Shown here: positions 21,754 to 30,325 of the stretch, piece after piece
Position numbering within the stretch: position 1 is the stretch's first letter
Layout of the letters: each line of letters begins with the position of its first letter
From: Acidovorax benzenivorans
Lineage (GTDB): Bacteria > Pseudomonadota > Gammaproteobacteria > Burkholderiales > Burkholderiaceae_C
DNA length: 64,000 bases
Assembly (NCBI RefSeq): GCF_028680575.1
Contig: NZ_JAPCKI010000001.1
Location: 1 to 64,000, forward strand
Reading direction: 5' to 3'
Made by a program: the position numbers and the translations under genes
Notes under the pieces: generated by a model
What the model saw: only the letters and a program-made list of their open reading frames with translations
The model's database searches: none
What the model was told of the DNA's origin: nothing

Positions 21754-23220
21754 ATGCGCCTGGGCATCCGCCTGCTGTTCGCCTTCTTCCTCATCAACGG
21801 CATTGCCGCGTTTTTTGTGCTGCGCGTGTTCATGGCCGAGATCAAGCCCAGCGTGCGCGAGGTGATGGAAGACATGATGGTGGACACCGCCAACATCCTG
21901 GCCGAGCTGGCGAGCGAAGACCTGGCCGCAGGACGCCTGGCGGTGGATGCCGACAACAGCAGCGCCAGCCCGTTTGCGCAGCATGTGCGCCGCTATGCCA
22001 CGCGGCCCATCGACGCGGCGATCTGGGGTTTCTCCAAGCAGTCGCTGGACTACCGCATCTACGTGACCGACACCACCGGCCGCGTGTTGTTCGACTCCGA
22101 AAACCGCGCCATCGGTGCCGACTATTCGCAGTGGCGCGACGTGGCACGCACGCTGCGCGGCGAGTATGGAGCGCGCTCCACGCGCGAGGTGGAGGGCGAC
22201 GACACCAGCGGCGTGATGCATGTGGCCGCGCCCATCTACGTCAAAAGCCAGATCGCGGGCGTGCTCACCGTGGCCAAGCCCACACGCACGGTGCAGCGCT
22301 TCATCGACCGCGCCGAGCGCAAGGTGTTCATGGGCGGGCTGCTGCTGCTGGCACTCTCGGCTGCCGTGGGCGTGGCGGTGACGCTGTGGATGGTGTGGAA
22401 CGTGCGCCGCCTGCGCGACTACGCCTTGAGCGTGCAAGGCCCGGCGGATGGAGAGCACCACGACCCCGCCGCCCCACCCACCACCGCCCTGGCCGTGCCC
22501 GAGGTGCCCGGCGAGCTGGGCGACCTGGCCCGTGCCATGGACCGGATGCGCGCACGGCTGGAGGGACGCGACTACATCGAGGGCTATGTGCGCGCCCTCA
22601 CGCACGAACTCAAAAGCCCCGTGGCCGCCATCCGGGGTGCGGGCGAACTGCTGCAGGACGAGCTGCCCGCCGCCGACCGCACCGAGTTCGCCACCCAGGT
22701 GGTGCAGCAAAGCGAGCGCCTGCAGCGCATCATCGACCGCTTGCTGGAACTGTCCAAGCTGGAGCAACGCCACCATGCCGAAGGCCGTGCGCCGGTAGCG
22801 CTGCGCGACTGCGCCGAAGCCGCCATTGCCCAGACCCGCGCCCGCGCCGGACATCGCGGCATCACCCTGGCGCTGGAGGGCCACGGCACCAGCGGCCCGT
22901 GGGAAGCCGAGCTGGTGACGCTGGCCCTGACCAACCTGCTGGACAACGCAATCGACTTTGCGCCCGCTGGCAGCACGGTGCGGGTAGAACTGAATGGCGC
23001 CACGGTGGCCGTGCAAGACAGCGGCCCCGGCGTGCCCGACTACGCACTGGCGCGCCTGGGCGAACGCTTTTTCACCACCGCACGGCCTGGCGGCGAGCGC
23101 AGCGGCTCGGGCTTGGGCCTAGCCATCGTCCAGCGCGTGATGGCGCTGCACGGCGGCAAGATGGTGGCGCACAACACGGCCCCGGGCCTCAGGGTAGAGC
23201 TGGTGTACCGCGCCGCCTGA
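21754..23220 (+). CDS. creC: Sensor histidine kinase CreC
   Basis: The 488-residue kinase has a membrane helix at about residues 5-25, a periplasmic sensor domain of about 165 residues, a second helix at about 192-216, and a cytoplasmic core with H-box ALTHELKSPV (His284) and ATP lid RSGSGLGLAIVQR. The order and the downstream creD gene identify it as CreC. It lacks its response regulator directly upstream: creB lies beyond an inverted porin gene. It ends 112 bases before the creD start, and that gap holds two cre-tag-like sites. Confidence 0.88.
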   Translation: MRLGIRLLFAFFLINGIAAFFVLRVFMAEIKPSVREVMEDMMVDTANILAELASEDLAAGRLAVDADNSSASPFAQHVRRYATRPIDAAIWGFSKQSLDYRIYVTDTTGRVLFDSENRAIGADYSQWRDVARTLRGEYGARSTREVEGDDTSGVMHVAAPIYVKSQIAGVLTVAKPTRTVQRFIDRAERKVFMGGLLLLALSAAVGVAVTLWMVWNVRRLRDYALSVQGPADGEHHDPAAPPTTALAVPEVPGELGDLARAMDRMRARLEGRDYIEGYVRALTHELKSPVAAIRGAGELLQDELPAADRTEFATQVVQQSERLQRIIDRLLELSKLEQRHHAEGRAPVALRDCAEAAIAQTRARAGHRGITLALEGHGTSGPWEAELVTLALTNLLDNAIDFAPAGSTVRVELNGATVAVQDSGPGVPDYALARLGERFFTTARPGGERSGSGLGLAIVQRVMALHGGKMVAHNTAPGLRVELVYRAA

Positions 23221-23250
23221 GCGGCGGAAGACACGGTCAACGCTCCCCAC

Positions 23251-23286
23251 TTCACACTGGCCTCACAAACTTCATAGCGCCCTCAC
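23251..23286 (+). promoter_or_regulatory. Two tandem cre-tag-like CreB binding sites
   Basis: The known E. coli cre-tag is TTCAC-N6-TTCAC. Here TTCAC-ACTGGC-CTCAC (23251-23266) and TTCAT-AGCGCC-CTCAC (23271-23286) follow each other with a 20-base period, just upstream of creD. Nine and eight of ten fixed bases match. Confidence 0.6.
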
Positions 23287-23332
23287 AGCGCGCCACAACA
23301 CTGCCTCCACAACATCATTTGTGGAGGAACCC

Positions 23333-24769
23333 TTGCTCAAACACCCCCTGTTCATCAAACTGGCGGCGCTGCTCGCCATCACCGTGCTGCTGCTCTTTGG
23401 CCTGGGCCTGATCGAAGACGTGGTGCGCGACCGGCTGCGCTACCGCAGCATCACCGCGCAAAGCGTGGCCGAGAGTCTGGCCGGGCCGCAGACCATGATG
23501 GGCCCCATGATCCACAGCGCCTGCGTGGAAAGCTGGGATGAAGAAGTCGGCAAGGGCGACGAGCACCGCATGGTCGAAAAGCGCCGCGAGTTCATCCTGA
23601 CCGCCATGCCCGAGCAGCTCAAGCTCACCACCGGCGCCGCGATGGAAGAGCGCGCACGCGGCCTGCACAAGGTGAACACCTACAACCTCAAGGCCAACGT
23701 GACGGCGCAATGGGGTTCGCTGGCCAGCCTGCTGCCCCAGAGCAGCATGAAAAATTCACGCATGCACTGCGGCGCGCCCATTGTGATGATGGCCGTGGGC
23801 GATGCACGCGGTATCCGCACTGCGCAGTTCACCATGGGCAGCCAGACGCTGGCCCTCAAGCCCGGCACCTTCCACCCCACCTACAGCCGGGGCCTGCACG
23901 CGGTGCTGCCCGAATCCGTGCGTGGCAAGGCCGATGGCCTCACGGCCACGCTGGATCTGGAACTGGTGGGCACCGAACGCCTGGCCATCGTGCCGCTGGG
24001 TGGCAACACCGAGGTGCTGATGACCAGCAGCTGGCCCCACCCGTCGTTTGCCGGGCGCTTTCTGCCATCGGAGCGCGAGGTCAAGAAGACCGGTTTCTCG
24101 GCCCAGTGGCGCCTGTCGTCGCTGGCCACCACGGCACAGGCCGACATTGCGAACGGCAAGCGCATCTGCCTGGGCGCGGATGAGGGCAGCGACTATGCAC
24201 ACAGTGGGGCCACACCGGGCGACTGTGCCGACAGCTTCAGCGTGGCCTTCATCGACCCGGTCAATCCCTATTCCCTCTCGGACCGCGCGACCAAGTACTG
24301 TGTGCTGTTCATTGCCCTCACCTTTGTGGCCGTGGGCCTGTTCGAGCTGATGCAGAAACTGCGCGTGCACCCGGTGCAGTACCTGCTGGTGGGCAGCGCG
24401 CTGTGCAGCTTCTTCTTGCTGCTGGTGAGCCTGTCGGAGCATCTGCCGTTTGGCATTTCGTACGCGGTGGCCGCCAGCGCCTGTGTGCTGCTGCTGGCCT
24501 ATTACGCCAGCCACATGCTGGGCGGGCTCACGCGCGGGGTTCCGCTGGGCGCGGGCATTGCGTTGCTGTATGGCCTGCTGTACGTGCTGCTGCAGCTGGA
24601 GCAGACGGCGCTGGTGGTGGGTGCGATTGCGCTGTTCCTGGTGCTGGCTGCGGTGATGGTGCTGACGCGCAAGGTGAACTGGTACGGCCTGGCGTCCGGC
24701 GGCACGCCCCCGCGCGCCACCACGCCACCCGTCCAGCGCCCTGCCGCGCCCCGCACGGAGGCCGCATGA
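23333..24769 (+). CDS. creD: Inner-membrane protein CreD
   Basis: The 478-residue protein resembles CreD throughout: SLAGPQTMMGPMI, KRREFILTAMPE, MAVGDARGIRTA, SSWPHPSFAGRFLPSEREV and SDRATKYCVLFIALTFVAVG. It has one N-terminal helix, a large periplasmic domain and about five C-terminal helices. The start is taken as TTG at 23333, because GGAGG ends a few bases before it and the product then begins MLKHPLF like other CreD proteins. A GTG four codons upstream overlaps the ribosome site. It is the classic target of CreB and carries two cre-tag-like sites upstream. Confidence 0.92.
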   Translation: MLKHPLFIKLAALLAITVLLLFGLGLIEDVVRDRLRYRSITAQSVAESLAGPQTMMGPMIHSACVESWDEEVGKGDEHRMVEKRREFILTAMPEQLKLTTGAAMEERARGLHKVNTYNLKANVTAQWGSLASLLPQSSMKNSRMHCGAPIVMMAVGDARGIRTAQFTMGSQTLALKPGTFHPTYSRGLHAVLPESVRGKADGLTATLDLELVGTERLAIVPLGGNTEVLMTSSWPHPSFAGRFLPSEREVKKTGFSAQWRLSSLATTAQADIANGKRICLGADEGSDYAHSGATPGDCADSFSVAFIDPVNPYSLSDRATKYCVLFIALTFVAVGLFELMQKLRVHPVQYLLVGSALCSFFLLLVSLSEHLPFGISYAVAASACVLLLAYYASHMLGGLTRGVPLGAGIALLYGLLYVLLQLEQTALVVGAIALFLVLAAVMVLTRKVNWYGLASGGTPPRATTPPVQRPAAPRTEAA

Positions 24770-25125
24770 ACGCCGCCGCTCAAACCACCCGCTGGGCCCA
24801 ATACCTGGCCCAAGCCCAGACACTGACGCCGCCTGCGAGTGACAGCCCCGCAAGGGGCCCCGCGCTGACCGATGCCGAAGCGGCCCGTGTGCAGCGCCAC
24901 CGCGACCGGCTGATGGCAGCCCTGCGGTCGCAGGACCGACGGGCCTTGCAATGCGCCAAAGAGCAGGTGCTGGACGCGGCCTTTTGCCCGCGCAGTGCAG
25001 ACGCAAACCACCCCCACGGAGGACCTGCTGGTGTTGCCGCAGATTCACCCGCCCTTCGCAGGGCGCTGCGCGACCTGGCGTGGCGCACGGCAGGCCTGCT
25101 GTTGCCGCGCCACCCAGGGTTCTGA
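24766..25125 (+). CDS. Small hypothetical protein coupled to creD
   Basis: The 119-residue product overlaps the creD stop by four bases (ATGA), so translation is probably coupled. It is Ala/Arg-rich with no signal peptide or membrane helix and has two cysteines, in LQCAKEQ and AAFCPRS. The final part, RRALRDLAWRTAGLLLPRHP, could be amphipathic. I do not recognise a family. Position suggests a role with CreD, but this is inference. Confidence 0.6.
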   Translation: MNAAAQTTRWAQYLAQAQTLTPPASDSPARGPALTDAEAARVQRHRDRLMAALRSQDRRALQCAKEQVLDAAFCPRSADANHPHGGPAGVAADSPALRRALRDLAWRTAGLLLPRHPGF

Positions 25126-25175
25126 AAGCCCGGCTGCAGGGCCATGGACAGGCCCCGCCAACCGAATTTCGGTCA

Positions 25176-25236
25176 AATAGGGTGATAGCGCCCATGCAAT
25201 ATGCACTAACAGCTATCAAAAACGGAGCATTTGCAC
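25176..25236 (+). repeat. Family A dispersed repeat, copy 4
   Basis: It reads GATAGCGCCCATGCAATATG then AACAGCTATCAAAAACGGAG. Its right half supplies the last codons and the TGA stop of the GGDEF remnant on the minus strand. Confidence 0.7.
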
Positions 25237-25407
25237 CACTATCGCCGTCCGGCTGCGTCCCTCACGTTTGGCGGTGTAAAACCCCTGGTCCAACAGGCGC
25301 AGAGGTATCCCTAGCCCTACCGGCCGCAGCGGGTCGACCCGCACGAGTCCCATGCTGAACAACAGCGCCAGCGCCGGGTCGGGCCCTGAGGCGGATCGGC
25401 ACGCCAC
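25216..25407 (-). pseudogene. Remnant of a GGDEF (diguanylate cyclase) gene, C-terminal end only
   Basis: The minus strand encodes LLDQGFYTAKREGRSRTAIV preceded by LLFSMGLVRVDPLRPV. This matches the end of GGDEF domains, where the pattern is SxGxA, then ADxALYxAKxxGRNRV; compare ADQALYAAKNAGRNRV in the gene at 61631. The catalytic GGDEF half is absent upstream and other frames there are not recognisable. The final residues and stop codon come from repeat copy A4, so the gene was broken at or by the repeat. It is unlikely to be functional. Confidence 0.5.
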
Positions 25408-25473
25408 ACCAGCGCCGTTGCTGCCCGGGTGAAAGCCCCGTGCATCTGCATCACGGGGGGACCAGGGCAGTGG

Positions 25474-26010
25474 TCAGGCGGGCACGGCGGGCGCAGTGGC
25501 GGGGTGAGCGGTGGACTCGTCGGCACCCGGAGCGTCGGAGTCCGAGCAGGTGGTGCCGCCACAACCGTGGATCAGCGCGCCTGGCAGCGCTCCGGGGGCG
25601 TGCACCACGCCCGTCGCCGGGTCAAACCCCACGCGGCGCAGGTGCAGGGCCAGCGAGGCATCCATGCTCTGCGCATGCTGCGGGAACCACAGCGCCAGTT
25701 CGCTGGCCATCACGCGCAGCACCTGGAGGTCGCCCTGCTCGGCGCGTGCCGTGCCTTCGCGCATCACCTGCAGCACCACCTTGTGCTGCATGCTGTGGCA
25801 GTTGCCCGAGGCAAAGCGGGTGGAGGACATCCAGTCGTCTTCCTGACCAAAATGCTGCTCGGTGTGCTCCACCAGCGTCCGCCAGCGGGACAGCAAGTCA
25901 GCGTCACCGGCCTGGTCCACGGCGGCCAGCAGATCGACAAACTCCCGATGGGTGTCATCCATCAGGGGCAGGTCGAGGTTCAACGCATCAGACCATTCGA
26001 GGTGGGCCAT
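25474..26010 (-). CDS. Hemerythrin-domain protein (bacteriohemerythrin)
   Basis: The 178-residue protein has the hemerythrin iron ligand pattern: DDTHREF, HTEQHFGQEDDWM, HSMQHKVV and FPQHAQSMD. Its hemerythrin domain covers about residues 1-130; the rest is an Ala/Pro-rich tail with two cysteines in HGCGGTTCSD. Hemerythrins bind O2 reversibly at a di-iron site and may sense oxygen or redox state. It starts MAHLEWSDALNLDLPLMD, as usual for single-domain forms. No receptor gene is adjacent. Confidence 0.92.
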   Translation of the reverse strand: MAHLEWSDALNLDLPLMDDTHREFVDLLAAVDQAGDADLLSRWRTLVEHTEQHFGQEDDWMSSTRFASGNCHSMQHKVVLQVMREGTARAEQGDLQVLRVMASELALWFPQHAQSMDASLALHLRRVGFDPATGVVHAPGALPGALIHGCGGTTCSDSDAPGADESTAHPATAPAVPA

Positions 26011-26148
26011 GGGACTCCTTGGGCGGGCAGATCAAACGAAGGCGCGAGCTTAGAAGCCCCCGCCCGGCCGCGTGTTGACGCAGGTCATGGCATGGCGCCA
26101 TGGGGTGGATCGGGCAACCTAGCCCCTTACACCACCGCACCAGCGCAT

Positions 26149-26194
26149 CGCCAGAAACAACAAGACCCTGCACCGCGCAGCGGGCAGGGTCTTG
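26149..26194 (-). terminator. Perfect 11-bp hairpin after csbD
   Basis: CAAGACCCTGC (26161-26171) pairs with GCAGGGTCTTG (26184-26194). On the minus strand it is followed by TTGTTTCTGG, so it can terminate transcripts from csbD, which stops about 100 bases upstream. Confidence 0.65.
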
Positions 26195-26296
26195 TCATGC
26201 TCTGAATGGAATCAGGTCAGGCGCCCTGCGCCCCGCCCCGATGGGGTCATGGCAAAAGCGGTGGCAGCCATCGGACCCGCAGCGCAGGCGGCGCTA

Positions 26297-26515
26297 TCAG
26301 TCGTTGAAGCGGAAGTCAGGATGGCGGTCCTGCCACTCCTTGAGCTGCTTTTCTGCCGCATCGCGGGCGATGCCCTGGCGCTCTTGCAGCTTGCCCAGGA
26401 ACTGCTCGCGCTTGCCGTCAATGACATCGAAGTCGTCGTTCGTGAGCTTGCCCCACTGCTCGATCATCTTGCCCTTGAACTGCTTCCAGTTGCCCTTGAT
26501 GGTGTCTTCATTCAT
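26297..26515 (-). CDS. CsbD-family stress protein
   Basis: The 72-residue protein begins MNEDTIKGNWKQFKGKMIEQ, the family signature, and continues WGKLTNDDFDVIDGKREQFL. CsbD-like proteins are small, hydrophilic and often induced by general stress; their molecular role is unknown. An in-frame ATG five codons upstream exists, but family members start at MNED. A hairpin terminator lies downstream. Confidence 0.93.
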   Translation of the reverse strand: MNEDTIKGNWKQFKGKMIEQWGKLTNDDFDVIDGKREQFLGKLQERQGIARDAAEKQLKEWQDRHPDFRFND

Positions 26516-26791
26516 GGTGTGATTCCTCAAAAAACTTCGCTTCAGCCATCCACTCGGAATGCGTGGAACCTTTGCGTGATGCGATGAAGTTCACTGTAGA
26601 AATGATCTGGGGCAGACACCGTAGTCCATGCCACGCAGCACGCGTCAGCACAGGACTACGGGCGTGACGGACGTCACCGATGCAACGGCGCCCGCCCTCG
26701 GGGGGGATCCCAGCCAAGAACACCAAAGAAGCACCCCAGGAGTACAAAGTGTTGCAACCGCCCATCAGTCCGCGCACCGCCTGCGGGCCCC

Positions 26792-26846
26792 TTACCAAGG
26801 TTTGTTTCGCTTGGTAACACTTGTGTTTCCAGGCGGGCACCGCCTG
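26792..26846. promoter_or_regulatory. Two inverted repeats upstream of the DUF1800 gene
   Basis: TTACCAAG (26792-26799) pairs with CTTGGTAA (26810-26817), and CAGGCGG (26830-26836) pairs with CCGCCTG (26840-26846). Neither has a T tail on the plus strand. They lie 54-108 bases before the start at 26900 and could be operators or leader structures. The rest of the gap 26516-26899 shows nothing else. Confidence 0.45.
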
Positions 26847-26899
26847 TGATTTAGTCGTGGCTGTGCTTGCCCGACTGCGCACTTTTCACCACGACCAAC

Positions 26900-28774
26900 A
26901 TGACACATTCATACGAGGAGACTCTGACAACTGCGGTTGCAGAGGCACCAGAGGGCCAGCCCCTCACCCCCGAACACGCCACGACCGCCAGCGGGGCCCA
27001 CGCGCCCTTGTTGACGGCGCTGTTTGCGTCCACCGCCCTGGCCGCCTGCGGTGGCGGGGGTAGCGACAGCGCGCCGGGCACAGGAACACCTAGTGCACCC
27101 GCGCCATCCACGCCCACGCTGGGCAACTACGCCCATCCCTCGGCCACGACGGACAACGAGGCCGCCCGTTTTCTGCTGCAGGCCCAGCTCTCTGCCTCGA
27201 CTACCGAGATCGCAGCCCTGCGCGCCACCACCTATGCCGACTGGCTGGACAGCCAATTCAGTGCGGGCCTCAGCCAAGGCGGCTGGGACTGGCTGAACCA
27301 GCGCGGCTACGCGGACATCAGCAACGACACGGCCTACTACGACAACTCCTACCCCGCCGACTACATGATCTGGTACCAGCTCATGAAGTCACCCGACGGG
27401 CTGCGCAAACGCGTGGCACTGGCGCTGTCCGAGATCTGCGTGGTCTCGCTCAGCGGCGTGGACATCACCTGGCGCTGCCATGCCATGGCCTGGTACTGGG
27501 ACCAGCTGGTGAACAACGCGTTTGGCAACTACCGCTCGGTACTGGAGAACGTGACGCTCAACGCGGCCATGGGCTACTACCTCAACACCCGTGGCAACCA
27601 GAAGGAGAACCCCGCCACGGGCCGCCAGCCTGACGAAAACTACGCCCGCGAGGTCATGCAGCTCATGTCCATCGGGCTGGTCGAGCTGAACCCCGACGGA
27701 ACCCCCAAGAAAGACGGCGCCGGCAAGCCCATCGACAGCTACACCATGAACGACGTGACCCACCTGGCACGGGTGTTCACGGGCTACGACTACGACCAGA
27801 CGCAAAACGTGCCCACCACCGTGCCGGGCACCACGCGCGTGGTGTCCAACACCACTTTTGCGCGACTGCCCATGGCGCTCAATGCCTCGCGCCACTCCAC
27901 GCTGGCTGCCACCTTTCTGGGTACCACGGTGCCCGCCAATACGCCGGGCGCTGCGGCCCTCAAGACCGCGCTGGACACCCTGTTCAACCACCCCAATGTG
28001 GGCCCCTTCATCGGCAAGCAGCTGATCCAGCGCCTGGTCACCAGCAACCCCTCGCCCGCCTATGTGGCCCGCGTGGCGGCCGCCTTCAACAACAACGGCG
28101 CCGGGGTGCGTGGCGACCTGCGCGCAGTGATCAAGGCCATCTTGCTGGACGACGAGGCACGCTCGCCCACCGGGTTGCCTCAGCCCGGCTTTGGCAAGCT
28201 GCGCGAGCCCATGCTGCGCCTTGTGCAATGGGGCCGCACCTTTGGCATCAACTCGGTGCAGGGCAGCTGGAAGATCGGCGACCTGAGCGACCCTGGTTCG
28301 CGCCTGGGCCAGAGCCCGCTGCGTTCGCCCTCGGTGTTCAACTTCTTTCGCCCAGGCTACGTTCCGCCGTCCACGGCCCTGGCGGCTGCGGGCGCCGTGG
28401 CCCCCGAGTTCCAGCTGGTCAACGAAAGCAGCGTGGGGGGTTACCTCAACTACATGCAGGGCGTGATCCGCAACGGCATCTACGTGAACGCCCCCGAGCT
28501 ACCCAACAACGGCAGCACATCCAACAACGGGTATGACATCAAGGCCAGCTACACCAACGAGCTGGCCATCGTGGCCGACGCAGACGCGCTGGTCGCCCGC
28601 ACCAACCTGCTGATGTGCGCTGGCCAGCTGTCCGCCGCCACCGTCAAGCTCATTGCGGACGCACTGAAGGCAACGCCCGTCACCGCCGCCAGCACCGACG
28701 CGGTCAAGCTCGACCGCGTGGCGGCCGCCATCTTCCTGGTGATGGCTTCGGCCGAATACCTCGTTCAAAAGTAA
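26900..28774 (+). CDS. DUF1800-family secreted protein, probable lipoprotein
   Basis: The 624-residue protein belongs to the DUF1800 family: RQPDENYAREVMQLMSIGLV, VTHLARVFTGYDYD and NHPNVGPFIGKQLIQRLVTS are characteristic. A hydrophobic stretch ends in a lipobox-like LAAC followed by GGGGS (near residue 49), but it is preceded by about 35 hydrophilic residues, so the ATG at 26900 may be too early or the N-region unusually long; no ribosome site precedes it. GAGGAG at 26913 followed by CTG hints at a later start. It is eight bases from the DUF1501 gene; the two families occur together widely and have no known activity. Confidence 0.82.
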   Translation: MTHSYEETLTTAVAEAPEGQPLTPEHATTASGAHAPLLTALFASTALAACGGGGSDSAPGTGTPSAPAPSTPTLGNYAHPSATTDNEAARFLLQAQLSASTTEIAALRATTYADWLDSQFSAGLSQGGWDWLNQRGYADISNDTAYYDNSYPADYMIWYQLMKSPDGLRKRVALALSEICVVSLSGVDITWRCHAMAWYWDQLVNNAFGNYRSVLENVTLNAAMGYYLNTRGNQKENPATGRQPDENYAREVMQLMSIGLVELNPDGTPKKDGAGKPIDSYTMNDVTHLARVFTGYDYDQTQNVPTTVPGTTRVVSNTTFARLPMALNASRHSTLAATFLGTTVPANTPGAAALKTALDTLFNHPNVGPFIGKQLIQRLVTSNPSPAYVARVAAAFNNNGAGVRGDLRAVIKAILLDDEARSPTGLPQPGFGKLREPMLRLVQWGRTFGINSVQGSWKIGDLSDPGSRLGQSPLRSPSVFNFFRPGYVPPSTALAAAGAVAPEFQLVNESSVGGYLNYMQGVIRNGIYVNAPELPNNGSTSNNGYDIKASYTNELAIVADADALVARTNLLMCAGQLSAATVKLIADALKATPVTAASTDAVKLDRVAAAIFLVMASAEYLVQK

Positions 28775-28782
28775 GCCCTGCC

Positions 28783-30237
28783 ATGCACCTGCTTCAACCC
28801 GAACTCCACACCCGCCGCGCGTTCTTGCGCCGCTCCACCCAGTTGGGCCTTGCGGGCACGGCCCTGCCCTTTGCGCTCAACCTGGCCGCCATGGGCGAAG
28901 CCGCCGCCTTCAACGCCACCGACTACAAGGCGCTGGTCTGCGTGTTTTTGTATGGCGGCAACGACTATGCCAACACCGTGGTCACCTACGACGACGACAG
29001 CTACAACCGCTACAACACCATCCGGGGCGGTGGCTCTGGCCAGACGGCAGGCGGCATTGCACTGGCCAAGGCGGCCCTCGCCCCCACGCTGCTGACGCCC
29101 ACCACGCCGCTGCCGGGTGGCCGCCAATACGCACTGCACCCCGCCATGACGGGGCTGGCCGGTCTGTTCAACAGCGGTAAGGCCGCCGTGCAGCTCAACG
29201 TGGGCCCGCTGGTGGTGCCGCTGACCCGCGCGCAGTACAACAGTGCCGACCGTGCCACCTACCCCGTGCCGCCCAAGCTGTTCTCGCACAACGACCAGCA
29301 GTCGGTGTGGCAATCGTCGTCGCCCGAGGGCTCCACCGTGGGCTGGGGCGGCAACATCGGCGACCTGGCGCTGTCGTCCAACGGCAACTCGCTGTTCACC
29401 TGCATCTCGGTCACGGGCAATGCGGTGTTCCTGTCGGGCGACTCGGCCCTGCAGTACCAGGTCAGCACCAATGGGGCCGTAGCCATCAACGGTGTGAAGA
29501 ACCGGGTGTACGGTTCTTCGGCGGTGCAGAGCGCGCTCGCGTCGCTCATCCAGCAGCCACGTGCGCAGACGCTGGAGAACGAATACAACCGTATCACCGC
29601 CCGCGCCGTGACGGCCGAAAGCCAGATCACCAACGGACTCGCGGGCGTGACGCTGTCCACCACCTTCCCCAACAACAACTCGCTGGCCAACCAGCTCAAG
29701 ATGGTGGCCCGCCTGATTGGCGCGCGCAACAGCCTGGGCAGCAAACGCCAGGTGTTCCTGGTGTCGCTGGGCGGCTTTGACCTGCACGACAACCTGATCG
29801 CGCAACAGCCCGTGCTGATGCAGCGCGTGAGCGAGGCCATGACGGCGTTCTACAACGCCACGGTGGAGTTGGGAGTGGCCGATAAGGTCACGGCCTTCAC
29901 CGCATCTGACTTTGGGCGCACGCTCAGCTCCAATGGCGACGGCTCGGACCACGGCTGGGGCAGCCACCACCTGGTGGTCGGCGGCGCGGTCAAGGGCAAG
30001 GCCTTCTACGGCAGCGCACCGCCGGTGAGTGTGGGTAGCACCGCAGCGCCCGAAGACCAGTGGCACGTGGGCCAGGGCCGCCTGCTGCCGTCCACCTCGG
30101 TGGACCAGTACGCGGCCACCCTGGCCAAGTGGTTTGGTGTGGCCGACAACGAGATGGCGGGGGTGCTGCCCAACATCACGCACTTTGGCGCAGCGGCGGG
30201 GCGGCCGGACTACCCGGTAGACCTGGGGTTCCTGTAG
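28783..30237 (+). CDS. DUF1501-family protein with twin-arginine signal
   Basis: The 484-residue protein starts with a Tat-type signal, TRRAFLRRSTQLGLAGTALP, so it is probably exported folded. The body shows DUF1501 features: VCVFLYGGNDYANTVV, HNDQQSVWQSS, LVSLGGFDLHDN and TASDFGRTLSSNGDGSDHGW. The fold is related to the alkaline phosphatase/sulfatase superfamily, where such Asp/His clusters bind metal, but activity is unknown. It follows the DUF1800 gene by eight bases and is surely in the same operon. Confidence 0.87.
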   Translation: MHLLQPELHTRRAFLRRSTQLGLAGTALPFALNLAAMGEAAAFNATDYKALVCVFLYGGNDYANTVVTYDDDSYNRYNTIRGGGSGQTAGGIALAKAALAPTLLTPTTPLPGGRQYALHPAMTGLAGLFNSGKAAVQLNVGPLVVPLTRAQYNSADRATYPVPPKLFSHNDQQSVWQSSSPEGSTVGWGGNIGDLALSSNGNSLFTCISVTGNAVFLSGDSALQYQVSTNGAVAINGVKNRVYGSSAVQSALASLIQQPRAQTLENEYNRITARAVTAESQITNGLAGVTLSTTFPNNNSLANQLKMVARLIGARNSLGSKRQVFLVSLGGFDLHDNLIAQQPVLMQRVSEAMTAFYNATVELGVADKVTAFTASDFGRTLSSNGDGSDHGWGSHHLVVGGAVKGKAFYGSAPPVSVGSTAAPEDQWHVGQGRLLPSTSVDQYAATLAKWFGVADNEMAGVLPNITHFGAAAGRPDYPVDLGFL

Positions 30238-30325
30238 CCCTGTCCAGCCCTCGCAATGCGGGGGCTACCCGGCCTCGATCATGGCAAGGTCCTGGGCCAC
30301 CACCCGGCTCCCCAATAATCGCCCC

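Noticed and set aside
26859..26871. TGGCTGTGCTTGC as a sigma-54 promoter before the DUF1800 gene
   Set aside because: The spacing between the TGG and TTGC blocks is two bases too short.
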